This document shows, piece after piece, positions 23,034 through 34,160 of a stretch of 64,000 bases of DNA. The DNA comes from Paragorgia papillata (Eukaryota; Cnidaria; Anthozoa; Scleralcyonacea; Coralliidae). The notes under the pieces were generated by a model. That model worked only from the letters and a program-made list of their open reading frames with translations. It did not search any database and was not told the DNA's origin. Numbering within the stretch: position 1 is the stretch's first letter; each line of letters starts with the position of its first letter. Made by a program: the position numbers and the translations under genes. The stretch is from the NCBI GenBank assembly GCA_035771165.1, contig JAWNZC010000025.1, forward strand, positions 1,034,501-1,098,500, written 5' to 3'.

Positions 23034-23435
23034 GACCCCGTTTACACGATGCCGGTACAATTTGAAAACGGAACAAAATCATGCCGGTGTGTAAATACAG
23101 GCCAAAAAGTATTGCGTTTACACGGTGCCGGTATAATATAATGACGGTTAACATGTGACTATTCTCTTCCAATGAGAATTGAGAAGACTTTGTGGATACT
23201 GCTGACCCGAATACTGTGGTCGTATATATCGTGATTACCGTCATCAAACTGTTACGGCACGGGCGTTTACACGATACCGGTTAGTGTTCCGTTTTCATTT
23301 CATGCCGTCAAGGAACCCGTCTTCATTTTGTGCCGTGTTCATGTCATTTTTGTGCCGGTATCGTCTAAACGCAAGGCCTAAACGGCATGATTTTGTTCCG
23401 TTTTCAAATTGTACCGGCATCGTGTAAACGGGGTC
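23034..23435. mobile_element. MITE with GACCCCGTTTACACGAT termini
   Basis: Terminal inverted repeats of about 52 bp run through GACCCCGTTTACACGATGCC and AACGGAACAAAATCATGCC. Inside, GTTTACACG...GCCGG is repeated several more times, giving a multi-armed foldback of 402 bp. Confidence 0.85.
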
Positions 23436-23589
23436 TAAGTTGTATAAAGAACGAGGACGGTGTTGAGATTACTCTGGAGACTGAAAATTATTCATTCTCT
23501 TTGTTTTGGAAAAAATAATTCTTTTGTTTAAAGGACCTCGTCGTTGAGGTTGAGGTTGACGTCGTATATATATATATATAAGTAATATT

Positions 23590-23870
23590 TATAAACCGCG
23601 CAGGAGGGCTTTATCGGATATAAAACACGAGGCGATAGCCGAGTGTTTTAGAGCCGATAAAGCCCGTACTGCAAGGTTTTTAAATGACTTCTAAAAAGAA
23701 TCACTTCATACGTTCATTGGCGTAGTAATTTTGAAAATTAAGCTTATCTCAGCCGTTAAAAACCAGCGAGAAACTTAGAGCGAGTCTATATCACATATAT
23801 AGATCCGATACGCTCATGATTTTTCTTTGTGTTTTCCTCATGAATTATTAATGAATTTTAGAAATATATA
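23590..23870. repeat. Foldback-family element, copy b
   Basis: The end module TCATGAATTATTAATGA is at 23838-23853. The payload hairpin at about 23607-23672 has arms GGGCTTTATCGG and CCGATAAAGCCC, unlike those of the other copies. Confidence 0.7.
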
Positions 23871-24165
23871 ATATACTGTATATATAAATACTTTATTTCA
23901 TCACAAGATAATATACATAGTACAAATAGTTATGAAAGAAGAAAATAATAATTTACAGTGATGGGGAATCGACAAGAAAGCAAAATTTGCTTGTTTGGCG
24001 TAGATCCCTTTTACATTAATAATTGTCAACTCGAAGTGCTTGTATTCTCGTTGTGAGTTCTTTTTAATGAGATACAAGTACTATTTTCTGCGATGAGTGG
24101 AAAAGAGTCTTAAATTATAGGTCCTATAGCAGTGAAAAAGGCCGGTTAAATAATTAGTTATGTTT

Positions 24166-24236
24166 AACAGTTAGACAACGAGCCAAAGTTGTCTATGAGC
24201 TGATAGTCGGCGAGCCGCAGCAGTTGTCTAATTGTT
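24166..24236. repeat. Hairpin repeat, copy 2 (ACAATTAGACAAC)
   Basis: AACAGTTAGACAAC and GTTGTCTAATTGTT flank CTATGAGCTGATAGTC, matching 8134-8200. Confidence 0.7.
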
Positions 24237-24840
24237 TTAGTATAAACCAACTAGTTGGACAAACTAAAAACTAAAAGCTCAGCAAAACGCCAGCTTTCTG
24301 CATTATTTTGCACTTTAAAACTCGGCTCTTTCGCTTCTTGAGGTCTATCACCAACAGACATGCAGTGAGTAGTAGCTCAGCCAATCAGAATGCAGGATTT
24401 GTAATAGTGCATGGTTTATACTAATTACTAATAATGTGTTCGGACCTGCAGGTCGCTGATAGAAAGCTCTTGCAAAACAATTCGAACTAAGGTCTATAGG
24501 AATATAATAATTGCAGTAACTTGTCTCCAAATTGCACAATGGTTTGTACAAATTGTGTCACTACGGCGTTGCGAGACAGGTCTCATGATAAATTAGCTTT
24601 AATGCATGATAGCCTTAAGCAAGTCTTTCTTGTCCTTGGTTATGATCTAATCTAATCACTTGTGTGTGCTGAAATATTCCATTAATACTAAGCTCTTGTG
24701 GTCGTACGTGCATGCATTCATGGATATTTGAGCAAGCAGGTAGCTACAATTGCCTGATTCATTTCTCTCGTGCAGTATTATTTTCTCTCAAAATCTAGAG
24801 TGTTACCAAAAGACAGTTGAATGCGAAGTGTCTGTACACT
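24237..24840. other. Intergenic, nothing recognised
   Basis: No gene, RNA or repeat family recognised. Confidence 0.4.
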
Positions 24841-25005
24841 TGCTACAGAACTGATATGATCAGTGTAAATGTGATACAGAACTGATGTTTTTTTAAACAG
24901 TTCTGTATCACATTTACAGACACTGATATCAGTTCTGTACCGGGGTAAACAGACATTGATTAAACCTTAATTTCTTTTGAATTTTCCTCATGAATTATTA
25001 ATGAG
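24841..25005. repeat. Foldback-family element, copy c
   Basis: The payload hairpin is built on ACAGAACTGATATGATCAGT and GTGTAAATGTGATACAGAAC with their mirrors. The module TCATGAATTATTAATGAG ends it at about 24988-25005. Confidence 0.75.
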
Positions 25006-25623
25006 TTTTAGAAATATATCGCCTGATGATCCCGTTTAGGGTGAAACCTCTGGTAGCGAAGACTTTAAGGTAAAACTATACTTTATACTTTGTATATATA
25101 TAATATATATATATATTATAAGTTTTAATAATAAATTTAATAAAATCTGACCCAAAATAAATATAGCGGTGACCAAACGAAACATGAAACATGTCGCCAA
25201 TGTTAAGCGCAATTGCGCCTGGAAAGGTATAGTAAATATGGTAGACTCATCGTCTCATATTATACTTTCATAACAAAAGGGGATGCGCAAACCGAAAGTG
25301 CCGTGTTACAACCATTATTATTTACCTTCGTTAAATATAGGACGATCCAACAGAAATTGTGTGTTTAACTACAGTGGTCTGAGTGTGTTTTCCGCGAAAG
25401 ACCACATGTTGTTTCACTTTGTAACAATATTTGCAGGGTCATGCCTTACAGTTTTATATTTTACTATTTTTTCTTGTTTAAAGGCTTATGAATTACAAAA
25501 TTTATGACTTTTTGAGTCCGAGTCTGGGTTTCATAGCATGCCAGTATCCATTCCCCCGCTTCCTTAGCGCAAATAGCTCGATTACGATCACACCTCGTTT
25601 TTAGATATTTCTTGATATTTGTA
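25006..25623. other. Intergenic, nothing recognised
   Basis: Contains short AT runs near 25095-25125. A 74-codon open frame at 25283 shows no recognisable features. Confidence 0.4.
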
Positions 25624-25628
25624 ATTTT

Positions 25629-25662
<34 letters not shown>
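25624..25662. repeat. (TA)n microsatellite
   Basis: About 18 TA units. Confidence 0.95.
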
Positions 25663-25665
<3 letters not shown>

Positions 25666-25676
25666 TGTTTTTTTAT

Positions 25677-25742
25677 CTCTGTCGACTCTCGACTTCTTTG
25701 TCTCGACTCTCGAGTTTTAGTCTCGACTCTCGACACTCGACT
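25677..25742. repeat. Short minisatellite (GTCTCGACTCTCGA)
   Basis: Three to four imperfect repeats of TCTCGACTCTCGA. Confidence 0.75.
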
Positions 25743-25757
25743 TTGGTTAATAAAAAT

Positions 25758-26149
25758 TATAGTCAAACCGGATGTTCTCTTGCGTGCGACTTTGCAATAT
25801 TGACACATGTGATATTGATACACAACATTGCAATTTTGATTGATGGATATGATTTAATCAGCAACCTGCAAACGCTTTATCACGATTCCTCGACGGGTTG
25901 CCCTAAGAATCCGTTTTAAATGCCAAACTTTGGATAATGCGAAAATCTACATAAAGCTAGAGCCATTACCTTCAAGTATAACATCACGTTTATATGTTGT
26001 TCGATGTTTAAAACCAATATTTTAAGCAACCCATCGAGGAATCGTGATAAAGCGTTTGCAAGTTGCTGATTGAATCCGCCAATGAAAATTGCAATGTTGC
26101 CTATCAATATTGCAAAGTCGTACGCAAGAGAACATCCGGTTTGACTATA
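25758..26149. mobile_element. MITE with TATAGTCAAACCGGATG termini, copy 1
   Basis: TATAGTCAAACCGGATGTTC and its exact mirror close the element. Long inner arms include CAGCAACCTGCAAACGC, TTTATCACGATTCCTCG and their reverses. Copies are at 63457-63780 and, one-sided, at 54658-54765. Confidence 0.85.
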
Positions 26150-26429
26150 AAATCTTCGTGTAGTTCAGTTTAGTTTCGGATCCAAAGTAAATTTCTTATA
26201 TAGTTGGCTGTATTTCGTGAAATGTCGAAGCACTTCTAATAATCAATTTCCGGTTGCTAGATACGCACGCTATACTAATAAAATGGCTTTTGTCACTGCC
26301 ACTGGCGACAAAACATTTAAACTCGCCTGAGTGAAGAAATAGTATATACAGAAACACTTTTGTTTCTAGCCTACTATCTAACTAGCCTACTATTAAAATT
26401 GTATTGAAGTTTCACATGGTCCAAACATT
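26150..26429. other. Intergenic, nothing recognised
   Basis: No gene or repeat family recognised. Confidence 0.4.
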
Positions 26430-26500
26430 TCTGAGGTCCCAAGCGGGACTCGGACCCACAACTTTCTGATCACTGAGCTACTGAGAGTCTGGCTCTTAAT
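26430..26500 (-). mobile_element. tRNA-derived SINE head, minus strand
   Basis: The reverse complement contains AGCTCAGTGATCAGAAAG and GGGTCCGAGTCCCG, resembling pol III boxes A and B. No cloverleaf with a paired acceptor stem closes, so it is a SINE relic, not a tRNA gene. Confidence 0.6.
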
Positions 26501-26954
26501 TGGGTTTCAGCTAGATTGTTTGAAGGTATCAACGTATATAAGTTGACTTCAGCTAGTGTGTGACATTTAACTACCATGTGTGCAAGTATGATGATGATAT
26601 GTCCCGTTAATGCCGTAATACATCAGCCAGAAGCAATGTATCCAACAGGCTGCAACTCAGACCGGATTTTACTCGTCACAGAGAGAATCCAGCTATCTCC
26701 GTTACTCAATGACGCACCGACTATTGTGAAAGAACGTGTGTGGTCCTTTCGACATTTTCTTTTTCAAGTGATATTAATGATGACAATGGTGTACACGCAG
26801 TCTTAAAAACAGCCATTAACCATAAGTAGTCATGAACATTTTGTAAATACACAGTGGTTTGAAATTTTGAATGTGTAGAATTCCAATCAGGTCACTCCTG
26901 CCGAGAAATAGTATATATATATATAGGCTTATTAATTTATCAACAGCTCCACAG
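26501..26954. other. Intergenic
   Basis: A 76-codon frame with ATG at 26576 is rich in Met and shows no known motif. It is probably chance. Confidence 0.4.
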
Positions 26955-27722
26955 ACAGCCTGTTCGGGGACGCCGGAACGATAAAAGGGCAAGAGGGGCA
27001 AACTCCCGTTGAAGGGCACTTTTATTGATATCTATTTTTTTTACTACTGCTAGGTCACCTTAACTTATCATGTATGTACAGTGTAATTTTTTAAGGTATT
27101 TAACGATCAGCTATTTACTAAGCTAATTTATTAGCTAAACTAAAAGTAAGTACAACGTTCATACCTAATTTATTCATAAACCCGTGGGAATGTACTATTC
27201 ACGGACATGCAAGGTGTTCACACTACTTCCAAAATCGTTGATAATAATGATGAATTGTAAAGTAATGTATTTAGCAAGCCTGGTTTCCATATAGCCGTAA
27301 GAGTCTGCGGCATGGCTGCGGCAAGGGGCGGTGGTCCAATCATAGAATGCAGTGTTGAATTAGCCAGCAATGAAAAGCTGTATGCGATTGGACCATTGCC
27401 CCTTGCCGCAGACATGCCGCCGACTCTTACGGCTATATGGAAACTAGGCTTAAGAGGCGTTTACGTTGCGAGAAAAATAGAAAATTTTGTAAAATTGACT
27501 CACTCGGGTCATATTTGTATCGAGTCACGTCATGCACTTTATATATGGCTAAGCACTTTAAAAGATTCTCCTATATCAGGTATGTTTACAGTTTACTATG
27601 TTTCTTCGCAGTCTGTCGAAGCTCAAATGCTTCTGAATGAAGCTCTTTGCGTGTAAGTATATTTTTAAAACCCAAAGGGCACTTCTGCCCCCCTTGCCCC
27701 TCCTGGCAAAAGGCAGGCGTCC
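26955..27722. mobile_element. Degenerate inverted-repeat element, possibly hAT-like
   Basis: GGGGACGCCGGAACG...GGGCAAGAGGGGCAAAC...GAAGGGCACTT on the left is loosely mirrored by AAGGGCACTTCTGCC...TTGCCCCTCC...GCGTCCCTGG on the right. A MITE is nested at 27276-27451. Confidence 0.5.
27276..27451. mobile_element. MITE with AAGCCTGGTTTCCATAT termini
   Basis: AAGCCTGGTTTCCATATAGC and GCTATATGGAAACTAGGCTT bound the element, and CGTAAGAGTC and GACTCTTACG continue the arms. Inside, GCGGCAAGGGGCGGTGGTCC pairs with a mirrored segment. Confidence 0.85.
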
Positions 27723-28209
27723 CTGGCCCTGTTTCAACGACTGATTAATGGAAACGTGATGATGGAGTTAGTATGGCCACCTTTAGAACATACTACTTCA
27801 GACCTTTTGCCATATCATATAGGACATACGATACTGCTCATCCCCTGATTTATTAGTAAACGGCAACACTTCCATGCCGCATAGCCTCACTCAATGGAAA
27901 GTGGAAACGTCGCATGATGTTTTTTTAATGTCACATGACGTTCTCAATGTCTAATGAGTAACGTTTTGCAGTTATATAAATATACTTGTTATTGTTTGTA
28001 TCTATTTAATGGAGGGTGCTGTAATTATAATTGGCATGTAAAAGAAAGCTTAACGTAGCTACCTTACTGGGTCATCACCTACCTACTAAGAAGGCTTTTG
28101 ACTATTGGTTTAGATAACCTAACCCAACACCTAATTCCGACCCCCTAAGCCTAATCAGTAAGGAACATGGAAACGAATTGGTAATCGACAATGTGATTGG
28201 AACCCTAAT
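27723..28209. other. Intergenic, nothing recognised
   Basis: No gene or repeat family recognised. Confidence 0.4.
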
Positions 28210-28280
28210 CCAGGCTGACCTGGATTAGCTACGCATGCGCAGAACGAATATCTTGCGTGTAAACGTCGTCAATACACGCG
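28210..28280. repeat. Fragment shared with the 18298 MITE
   Basis: TTAGCTACGCATGCGCAGAA and ATATCTTGCGTGTAAACGTC match 18349-18413 with few changes. Confidence 0.8.
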
Positions 28281-28730
28281 AGACCAAGCGAGACTGGCGC
28301 GAGATGGATAAGGAGCGATAAAATTAGGAAGATAGAATAAAGGAAAATAATGGATCCGTTGAAGAGGATAATGGGGATATTGTAGGATATCAAGCATTTG
28401 CTGACTTGAAATCAAATATGACGGGAAAATTACACGAAGAACAAGGTGCGATCTAGTATCGTAAACTTCTATGTTAAATGACTAAAATCTGTTGTTTGTT
28501 GGCCGTTTACTAACCCAAAAGAAGTCGGGTTGTGTTTTTTTGGCAGATCTGTGTACCCAATTGACCTTTAAAACGGATTTTAAAGTTCGAATCAGTCGTG
28601 AAAAGTATACTTGATCAGCCTGGGATAGGTTCTTATATTCTTATATATTCTCATATAAATAAATTCTTAATTTCAGCCTGAGGTTCTTAATAGTGGTAGG
28701 TTCTTGTTAACGCGTTTTTACTGTATTTTA
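28281..28730. other. Intergenic with a diverged repeat near 28610-28725
   Basis: AGGTTCTTA...CAGCCTGAGG...CGTTTTTACTG resembles pieces at 50179-50300 and 51355-51455. Confidence 0.45.
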
Positions 28731-29060
28731 TAAAATTCATTAATAATTCATGACGAAAATTCAAAAGAAATGAATGTTTAATCAGCATCTTTAAATACGG
28801 ATAAAACATTGATTAATAAAACATCAATGTTTTATCAAAGTTAATAGGCACTAGTGGCTCAAATTCAGCTTTTTCTGACTTAAAATGATCTTATTTAACC
28901 TTTTCTACGACTCTTAAACAAAGTGTTCATCATTTACACTTAAAATTTGATAAGTAAGTTAAAATATTCGCGTCCGATCTTTATGGGCATCTACAATGGC
29001 TCGCCTTCGGCTCGCCATTGTAAATGCCCATAAAGATCGGCCGCTCATATTTTAACTATT
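28731..29060. repeat. Foldback-family element, copy d
   Basis: The module TTCATTAATAATTCATGA is at about 28736-28753. The payload hairpin at 28972-29045 uses CGATCTTTATGGGCAT and ATGCCCATAAAGATCG with a CGCCTTCGGCTCGCC centre. The same payload occurs at 49830-49905. CACTAGTGGCTCAAATTCAG at 28851 is the empty site of the insertion at 49021-49631. Confidence 0.8.
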
Positions 29061-29994
29061 ACCTAAACATAAATACATAGATTGAGAATAGTTTGGGCAG
29101 GGACACCGCAACAGCAAGAGCCGATAACTGTCTGGCGTTAGACAGAGTGAAAAGTCGAAACCTAAAGTTGCCCAAAAACAATGCGCGTTAAAAGATGAGA
29201 TTGTCTGACAGTTTAAATTGTTCCTTTGTAATATCATCATCACTATAAAATGAATACCATTATTGTTTACACTGATATGGGTGACAAAAATACGATAGTA
29301 TACTATTACATACAGACTATAGTACTTACTACTTATCGGAGTATAATCAGACATGCCTAATTTACTTTATTTTGGAGGTAATCTATATTACGCTATGCCT
29401 TAATTAACTTTCTGGAATTCTACTGGGTGATCTCAAAATTCCCAACACTATGAAATCGAAATTTAGTCGCGGTGAAATCTCAACATGAATCTAAACTTGA
29501 TTATGCGACTCCAAAGTCTGAAAAAAACCCTTTTTAACAATGTATACATTCAATTCATCTCCATCTTATTTTATTAAAAACAACACTTCATGTAATATTT
29601 CAATTGAGAAATACGTGTTTGTAATCCGAAAATCCTGCATGCAGTAAATGGATTAACCGCGTTCGATCTTTAGGGGGTATATACCACAAAACGATTTATT
29701 TCACCTAATTCATCCTATTCTAAAGTCTTAGACTCTTGGTCAATTATCTTACTAAGTAAAAAAACAACTTGGGATTTATTTTTAGTGTAATAAAAACTTG
29801 TTATTTTTTCGGATTAATATATGCAATTACGTCTGAAAGGCTTCTACAGACGAGAGCCAAACAGATTGCCTGCATGCACCGCAGGGCATGAAACACTTAT
29901 TAGAAAAGGGCAGGATGACAGAGAAATAGGATTAGGCCATAGATACAATAAACTAACGACAATTATTAAATTCCTTTTCTAATGGCGTTGTATA
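29061..29994. other. Intergenic, nothing recognised
   Basis: A 100-codon minus-strand open frame (29052-29354) shows no known motif. Confidence 0.4.
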
Positions 29995-30313
29995 CAGTGT
30001 GTATCAAAAAAATTTTCTAAGGGAAAATGAATTAGCATTCTTTTCAAACAACCTATTGTAGTAGTTTAAAAGCCCTAAGCACTTCGCTGAACCCACAGAT
30101 GCGTAAAACACACGGTCTTATACACCTGGGAAATTAAGATAACTTGAAGTGTATGCATGGTGAAAGTATTTAAAAGCTTTTTCGCTTCGTTTAACTTATG
30201 TGCTGATTAATTTATAACGCAGCGCTTTTAGGGCTTTCAAACTACTACAATAGGTTGTTTGAAAAGAATGCTAATTCATTTTCTAAGGGTTCGAATTTTT
30301 TTGATACACACTG
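29995..30313. mobile_element. Tc1/mariner-like MITE, TA flanks
   Basis: The ends CAGTGTGTATCAAAAAAATT and its near-mirror AATTTTTTTGATACACACTG are flanked by TA. The inverted arms extend about 90 bp through ATTCTTTTCAAACAACC and TTGTAGTAGT. The 319-bp element has no transposase frame. Confidence 0.85.
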
Positions 30314-30761
30314 TAGAACTCTTTTGCGTTGCTGTATAAAATTATTTTAGTAACGTCACAAACATTTTTACATATTCTATACGTAGCCCAGTTCCCTCGA
30401 ATCAATCAGGTTATCTTGACAGTTCGGGCTGTGACCCGCTGGAGTAAAGTCCCGCGAGTCGAGATAAGGCTGGAAATCGAGCCTAATTGACAGTCCAATC
30501 GGATCGAAAAACGCGAGTGAAGTCAATCCGGGCAGATGGAAAATCCGATCTATTTGGTAAATTGTTTTCGGTTTTGGAACACTATTTTCTGTGCTTCCCT
30601 CAATGTATTCAAGTCGATCCTTGCTTGAACGTCAAGTCAACCCACTCCACTGCGCGTGGATCGACTTCAGCCATTTGTTTTGGTCAGATCGAAAACTTTC
30701 AATATTCTTCATGTAAACATGCATGCACAACATGGGATTTGACTCGAACACTCGGGCCTTA
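30314..30761. other. Intergenic, nothing recognised
   Basis: A 91-codon frame at 30487 has no recognisable feature. Some AAGTCAATCC-type words are inversely repeated. Confidence 0.4.
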
Positions 30762-30985
30762 AGCCCTAATCAAACGAGAGCGCAAGTCATCGCAAGTTGA
30801 CAGTCACGCTATCTCAGCCAGCCGCTCTGAATAATTTCCCGAAAATATCATGTACCGTGACAAAGTTAAAACTTGTTTAAAACACTCATGAAACCTTTAT
30901 TTTGTTAATTTGGGTGTTCGAACGACCGCCACAGAAATTCTGACTGCCAACTTGCGATGACTTGCGTTCTCGTTTGACTAGGGCT
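30762..30985. mobile_element. 224-bp Harbinger-like MITE, copy 1
   Basis: The ends AGCCCTAATCAAACGAGA and its mirror form arms of about 46 bp reaching GACTGCCAACTTGCG. TTA duplicates at 30759-30761 and 30986-30988. Two further copies of exactly the same length lie at 49350 and 52423. Confidence 0.9.
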
Positions 30986-31224
30986 TTATTAGTCTCTATG
31001 ACTTTGCAATAAAATCGAAATATCACCGTTTCATTTGTTTTCTTGTTTTAGCTCATATCTTGAGTTTCAAGATGTTTATTTTCGGTTCATGCTTTGTCTC
31101 GTGGTTAAATGCTTCAGCCAATTGGTTACAACTCGTAATGTTAATCATGTAGAAAACATTTTAATGATTTAATTGTATTTTATAATATTTGAATTGTAAT
31201 GTATTGTATGGTATTTTTAATACT

Positions 31225-31340
31225 TGTATTGTATTGTATATTGTATATTGTATATTGCATTATATTGTATTGTATATTGCATTATATTGTATTGTATATT
31301 GTATATTGTATATTGTATTGTATATTGTATATTGTATTGT
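31225..31340. repeat. TGTAT/TGTATAT microsatellite
   Basis: Mixed TGTAT and TATATTG units. Open frames through it are artefacts. Confidence 0.9.
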
Positions 31341-31352
31341 ACCATAGTTAGT

Positions 31353-31486
31353 GGAGGGAGATGGTTTGGAAACTCGGCAAAAGTCATTGTTCTATGGTTT
31401 TGTTCAATTTGTCTAATTTCACGGTCACTGAACGTATTGTATTTTCTGTATAATGAAGCAGTCATCCAATAGCAACGTTCGGGTTT
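31353..31486. repeat. Partial copy of the TCTGGAAACTC-ended repeat
   Basis: GAGATGGTTTGGAAACTC and TATAATGAAGCAGTCATCC match 4851-5112 and 44741-45006. A 20-bp unit TAGTCCTTCGTCGTCACGTG is then repeated at 31496-31560. Confidence 0.65.
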
Positions 31487-31705
31487 AATTAGTGCAGTCC
31501 TTCGTCGTCACGTGTTGTAAGTCCTTTGTTCGTTGTGTAGTCCTTCGTCGTCACGTGTCCATAGAATTTCCTTTCTTCAACCAGTTGCCTTCCTCCAACA
31601 TGAACACAATAACATGACCATTGATTGCATAAAACCACCCCCCTCCTATGATGCAAGATATATAGACTTTCCAAAAGACACTCTTTTCAAAAGACACTCT
31701 TTTCC

Positions 31706-32173
31706 ACTTAAAGTGTCTATCGGAAACGAAAATTAAGTCTGTCTTATTTGAAAGAACACTTAAAATGACAGAGTAACATCTTTTGAAGTTTTTCGTTTCC
31801 TTGCTTCATTCTTGAGATATTTCAGTTTGTTTGATATGCAAATTAAACATTTTAACGTCACATGTGCATAATGAGTTATTGAAAAAAGTTATATATCTTT
31901 GCTATTATCAAACCAAAATAATTCGAGGGAAGCATGTGCGTGTGTTTCGCCCAGAACACTAAACATGTAGATTTTCAAGTGATTATATTTGACAATAGCA
32001 AAGATATATAACGTTTTTCGATAACTCGTCGCAACATGTGACATTTACATCAAACAAACTGAAATATCTCAAGAACGAAGCAAGGAAACGAAAAACTGCA
32101 AAAGATGTTACTCTATCATTTTAAGTGTTCTTTCAAATAAGACAAACTTAATTTTCGTTTCATGGGCACTTTA
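31706..32173. mobile_element. Inverted-repeat family E6, copy 2
   Basis: GAAAATTAAGTCTGTC...TTTGAAAGAACAC on the left is mirrored by GTGTTCTTTCAAATAAGAC on the right. The arms continue through GAGATATTTCAGTTTG. Confidence 0.8.
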
Positions 32174-32228
32174 AGCTTCCTTTCTGAAGCGGTATATGCT
32201 ACGCACTCGCCATGCATGCTCGCTTATC

Positions 32229-32406
32229 CAGTGGCGTAACGGAGGAAGACGGAGCCCTTAGGCGTATTTGGTGTGGGGGCCCTTGTTGTCATGATTTGAC
32301 TGACATGGGGCGGGGCTGCGGCGGGCTGGGGGCCCCTCGGGGGCTCCCAACTGTCGGGGGCCCTTAGTTCTCGCCCTAACCCTACCTAATGAATGTTACG
32401 CCACTG
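32229..32406. mobile_element. hAT-type MITE (CAGTGGCGTAAC ends)
   Basis: The left end CAGTGGCGTAACGG and right end GTTACGCCACTG are terminal inverted repeats of the hAT kind. The inside is G/C-rich with GGGGGCCC words. The flanks are only partly similar, so the 8-bp duplication is not proven. Confidence 0.75.
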
Positions 32407-32499
32407 GCTATATCGCCAAAACCGAAGTTATGGAAGACACTGTAATTGTACACTCACTGGAAGACAAACATTGTATTTCATAGTTCATATATACTTATA

Positions 32500-32625
32500 C
32501 CCGCGACTAAACTCAATGGATAGAGCGTCCAGCTGGCATTCGGAAGGTTGTGGGTCCGAGTCCCGTCTGAAGCTCAGAGTTTTTCTCTGGGTTTAACTTA
32601 TACGACAGCTTGTACAGGAAAAACA
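32500..32625 (+). mobile_element. tRNA-derived SINE
   Basis: AACTCAATGGATAGAGCG resembles box A and GTGGGTCCGAGTCCCG box B, at tRNA-like spacing. The tail CTTATACGACAGCTTGTACA is shared with the minus-strand copy at 59108-59229, so this is a SINE, not a tRNA gene. Confidence 0.75.
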
Positions 32626-32974
32626 ACTGGTATAAACTTTAACAACTTCAAACTTATAGGCTACGAGAATTACTTTACTCTCTTTAACACTTCAAAACAA
32701 AACTCAATAAAAGAAAGAAAACTAATACACTATTTATGATCTAATTCATGCTTATATATTATATTATATATTATATTATATTATACTGTACAGATTAATG
32801 GTGTATCTTTGTACAGGAGTGTCACATTTTACATACGTGCATATAGTGTGGCCAGGTTTATATGCATGCTTGGATTTCGACATTGCGTGCAGCCTTCGAA
32901 ATAGGCGTTTCATTTCACCACATAAGCGGCTTAATCTTAAAAGATTTACACTGTATCGTCACTCAATATAGGCA
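32626..32974. other. Intergenic; AT microsatellite at 32755-32785
   Basis: TATAT units followed by unremarkable sequence. It would be the 3' UTR or downstream region of the exon above it on the minus strand. TATAAA-type words occur but no AATAAA. Confidence 0.4.
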
Positions 32975-33225
32975 CTAACACTCAATAGTTTCATGGATTT
33001 GCACAGCTTTGTGGCGTTCATGCGGAGAGACGTAGAGGGCGAATTCGCATCGTTTTTCTTCCACGCAGTAGTTTTCATCTTCATATATAACTGGTCCTAG
33101 CCACGAGCTCCATTCGAAGACGTCCCGAGCGCTAGAAACCAATGCAGGTTCGTTTGCGGCTGTCCGTAATAGGAGTTGAACAACGGATGATGGACTGGGC
33201 TCGGCAGTAAGGTGTTCGTACGGTG
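32975..33225 (-). CDS. Candidate terminal coding exon, possibly of the forkhead gene
   Basis: On the minus strand an acceptor GGGTTTCAG (AG 33226-33227) precedes 82 open codons ending at TAG (32975-32977). The peptide contains SPSSVVQLLLRTAANEPAL, DVFEWSSWLGP and VEEKRCEFALYVSPHER. It has balanced charge and many GNN codons, unlike the chance frames elsewhere. No ATG is present, so it needs an upstream exon. It begins with two bases that complete a codon after a phase-1 donor, exactly what the forkhead exon 4.7 kb upstream on the same strand provides. I recognise no domain. It could belong to another gene or be chance. Confidence 0.4.
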
Positions 33226-33855
33226 CTGAAACCCAGGTGGTCGGTATTCAATATTGTGACAGACGGACCCTTGACGAGAGAAAAAACAGAACACACCCAA
33301 AATTAATTTAAACACAGAGTGGTCTGCTTGATAGCCTTGATAGGTTTGCCAGGTGTGGGTCAATCACACGATGGAGGACTTATTATATATACTGGTGTAT
33401 GTTTAGAACCGTAGCGAAACGCCGCGACAAGATTCAGTACACAGACTAGCTTAGAGTACAAGACGTTTGTCAAATGTTCAGTCCCAAACAGACTTCCGTC
33501 CGATTTCGTATTCGGGCTATATACGCTTTCTCATTAACTAGTACTTATCGTCTTCTTGAAGTGCTTTTCGTAATGCGCTTATCTTTCAAGTAAGTGAGAT
33601 CATCTCGTAATGAATAATCTGTGCAAAGTCGATCACATGAGGGAGTTTAAGATATAGTTTGGGACGCCTGTGGCGAATACAAAGTCCCCTTAAAATTTTA
33701 TCGTTTGCCTCTATATTCATTTAAAATATCGTTTTAAATTAGAACAGTGTCGAGAATAATTTAGAAACTAAAAAGTGTTGATGATACCAAGGAAGATGTA
33801 ATGTCACTAACACAATGTAAATGTACAAATGTTATTGTAAATGTAATGTAACGCG
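33226..33855. other. Intergenic or intronic
   Basis: Nothing recognised. A 44-codon minus-strand frame with an ATG at about 33720 is too short to support. Confidence 0.4.
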
Positions 33856-34160
33856 ATGTGTGGTGTAGTGTTGTAGTGCGGTGTAGTGTTGTGTAGTGTG
33901 GTGTGGTGTGGTGTGGTGTGGTGTGGTGTGGTGTAGTGTAGTGTAGTGTAGTGTAGTGTAGTGTAGTGTAGTGTGGTGTGGTGTGGTGTGGTGTGGTGTG
34001 GTGTGGTGTGGTGTGGTGTGGTGTAAATAGTGTAGTGTAGCTAGTGCGGTGTAGTGTAGTGTTGTGTTGTGTAGTGTAGTGTAGTGTAGTGTAGTGTAGT
34101 GTAGTGTAGTGTAGTGTAGTGTAGTGTAGTGTAGTGTATATAGTGTAGTGTAGTGTACTG
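33856..34160. repeat. GTGTA/GTGTG microsatellite array
   Basis: Blocks of GTGTA alternate with blocks of GTGTG over about 300 bp. The block pattern GTGTG, GTGTA, GTGTG, GTGTA suggests segmental expansion. It would lie inside the proposed forkhead intron. Confidence 0.95.

Noticed and set aside
32505..32575. Functional tRNA gene
   Set aside because: The acceptor stem does not pair, and the same sequence with a common tail recurs at 59108, so it is a SINE.
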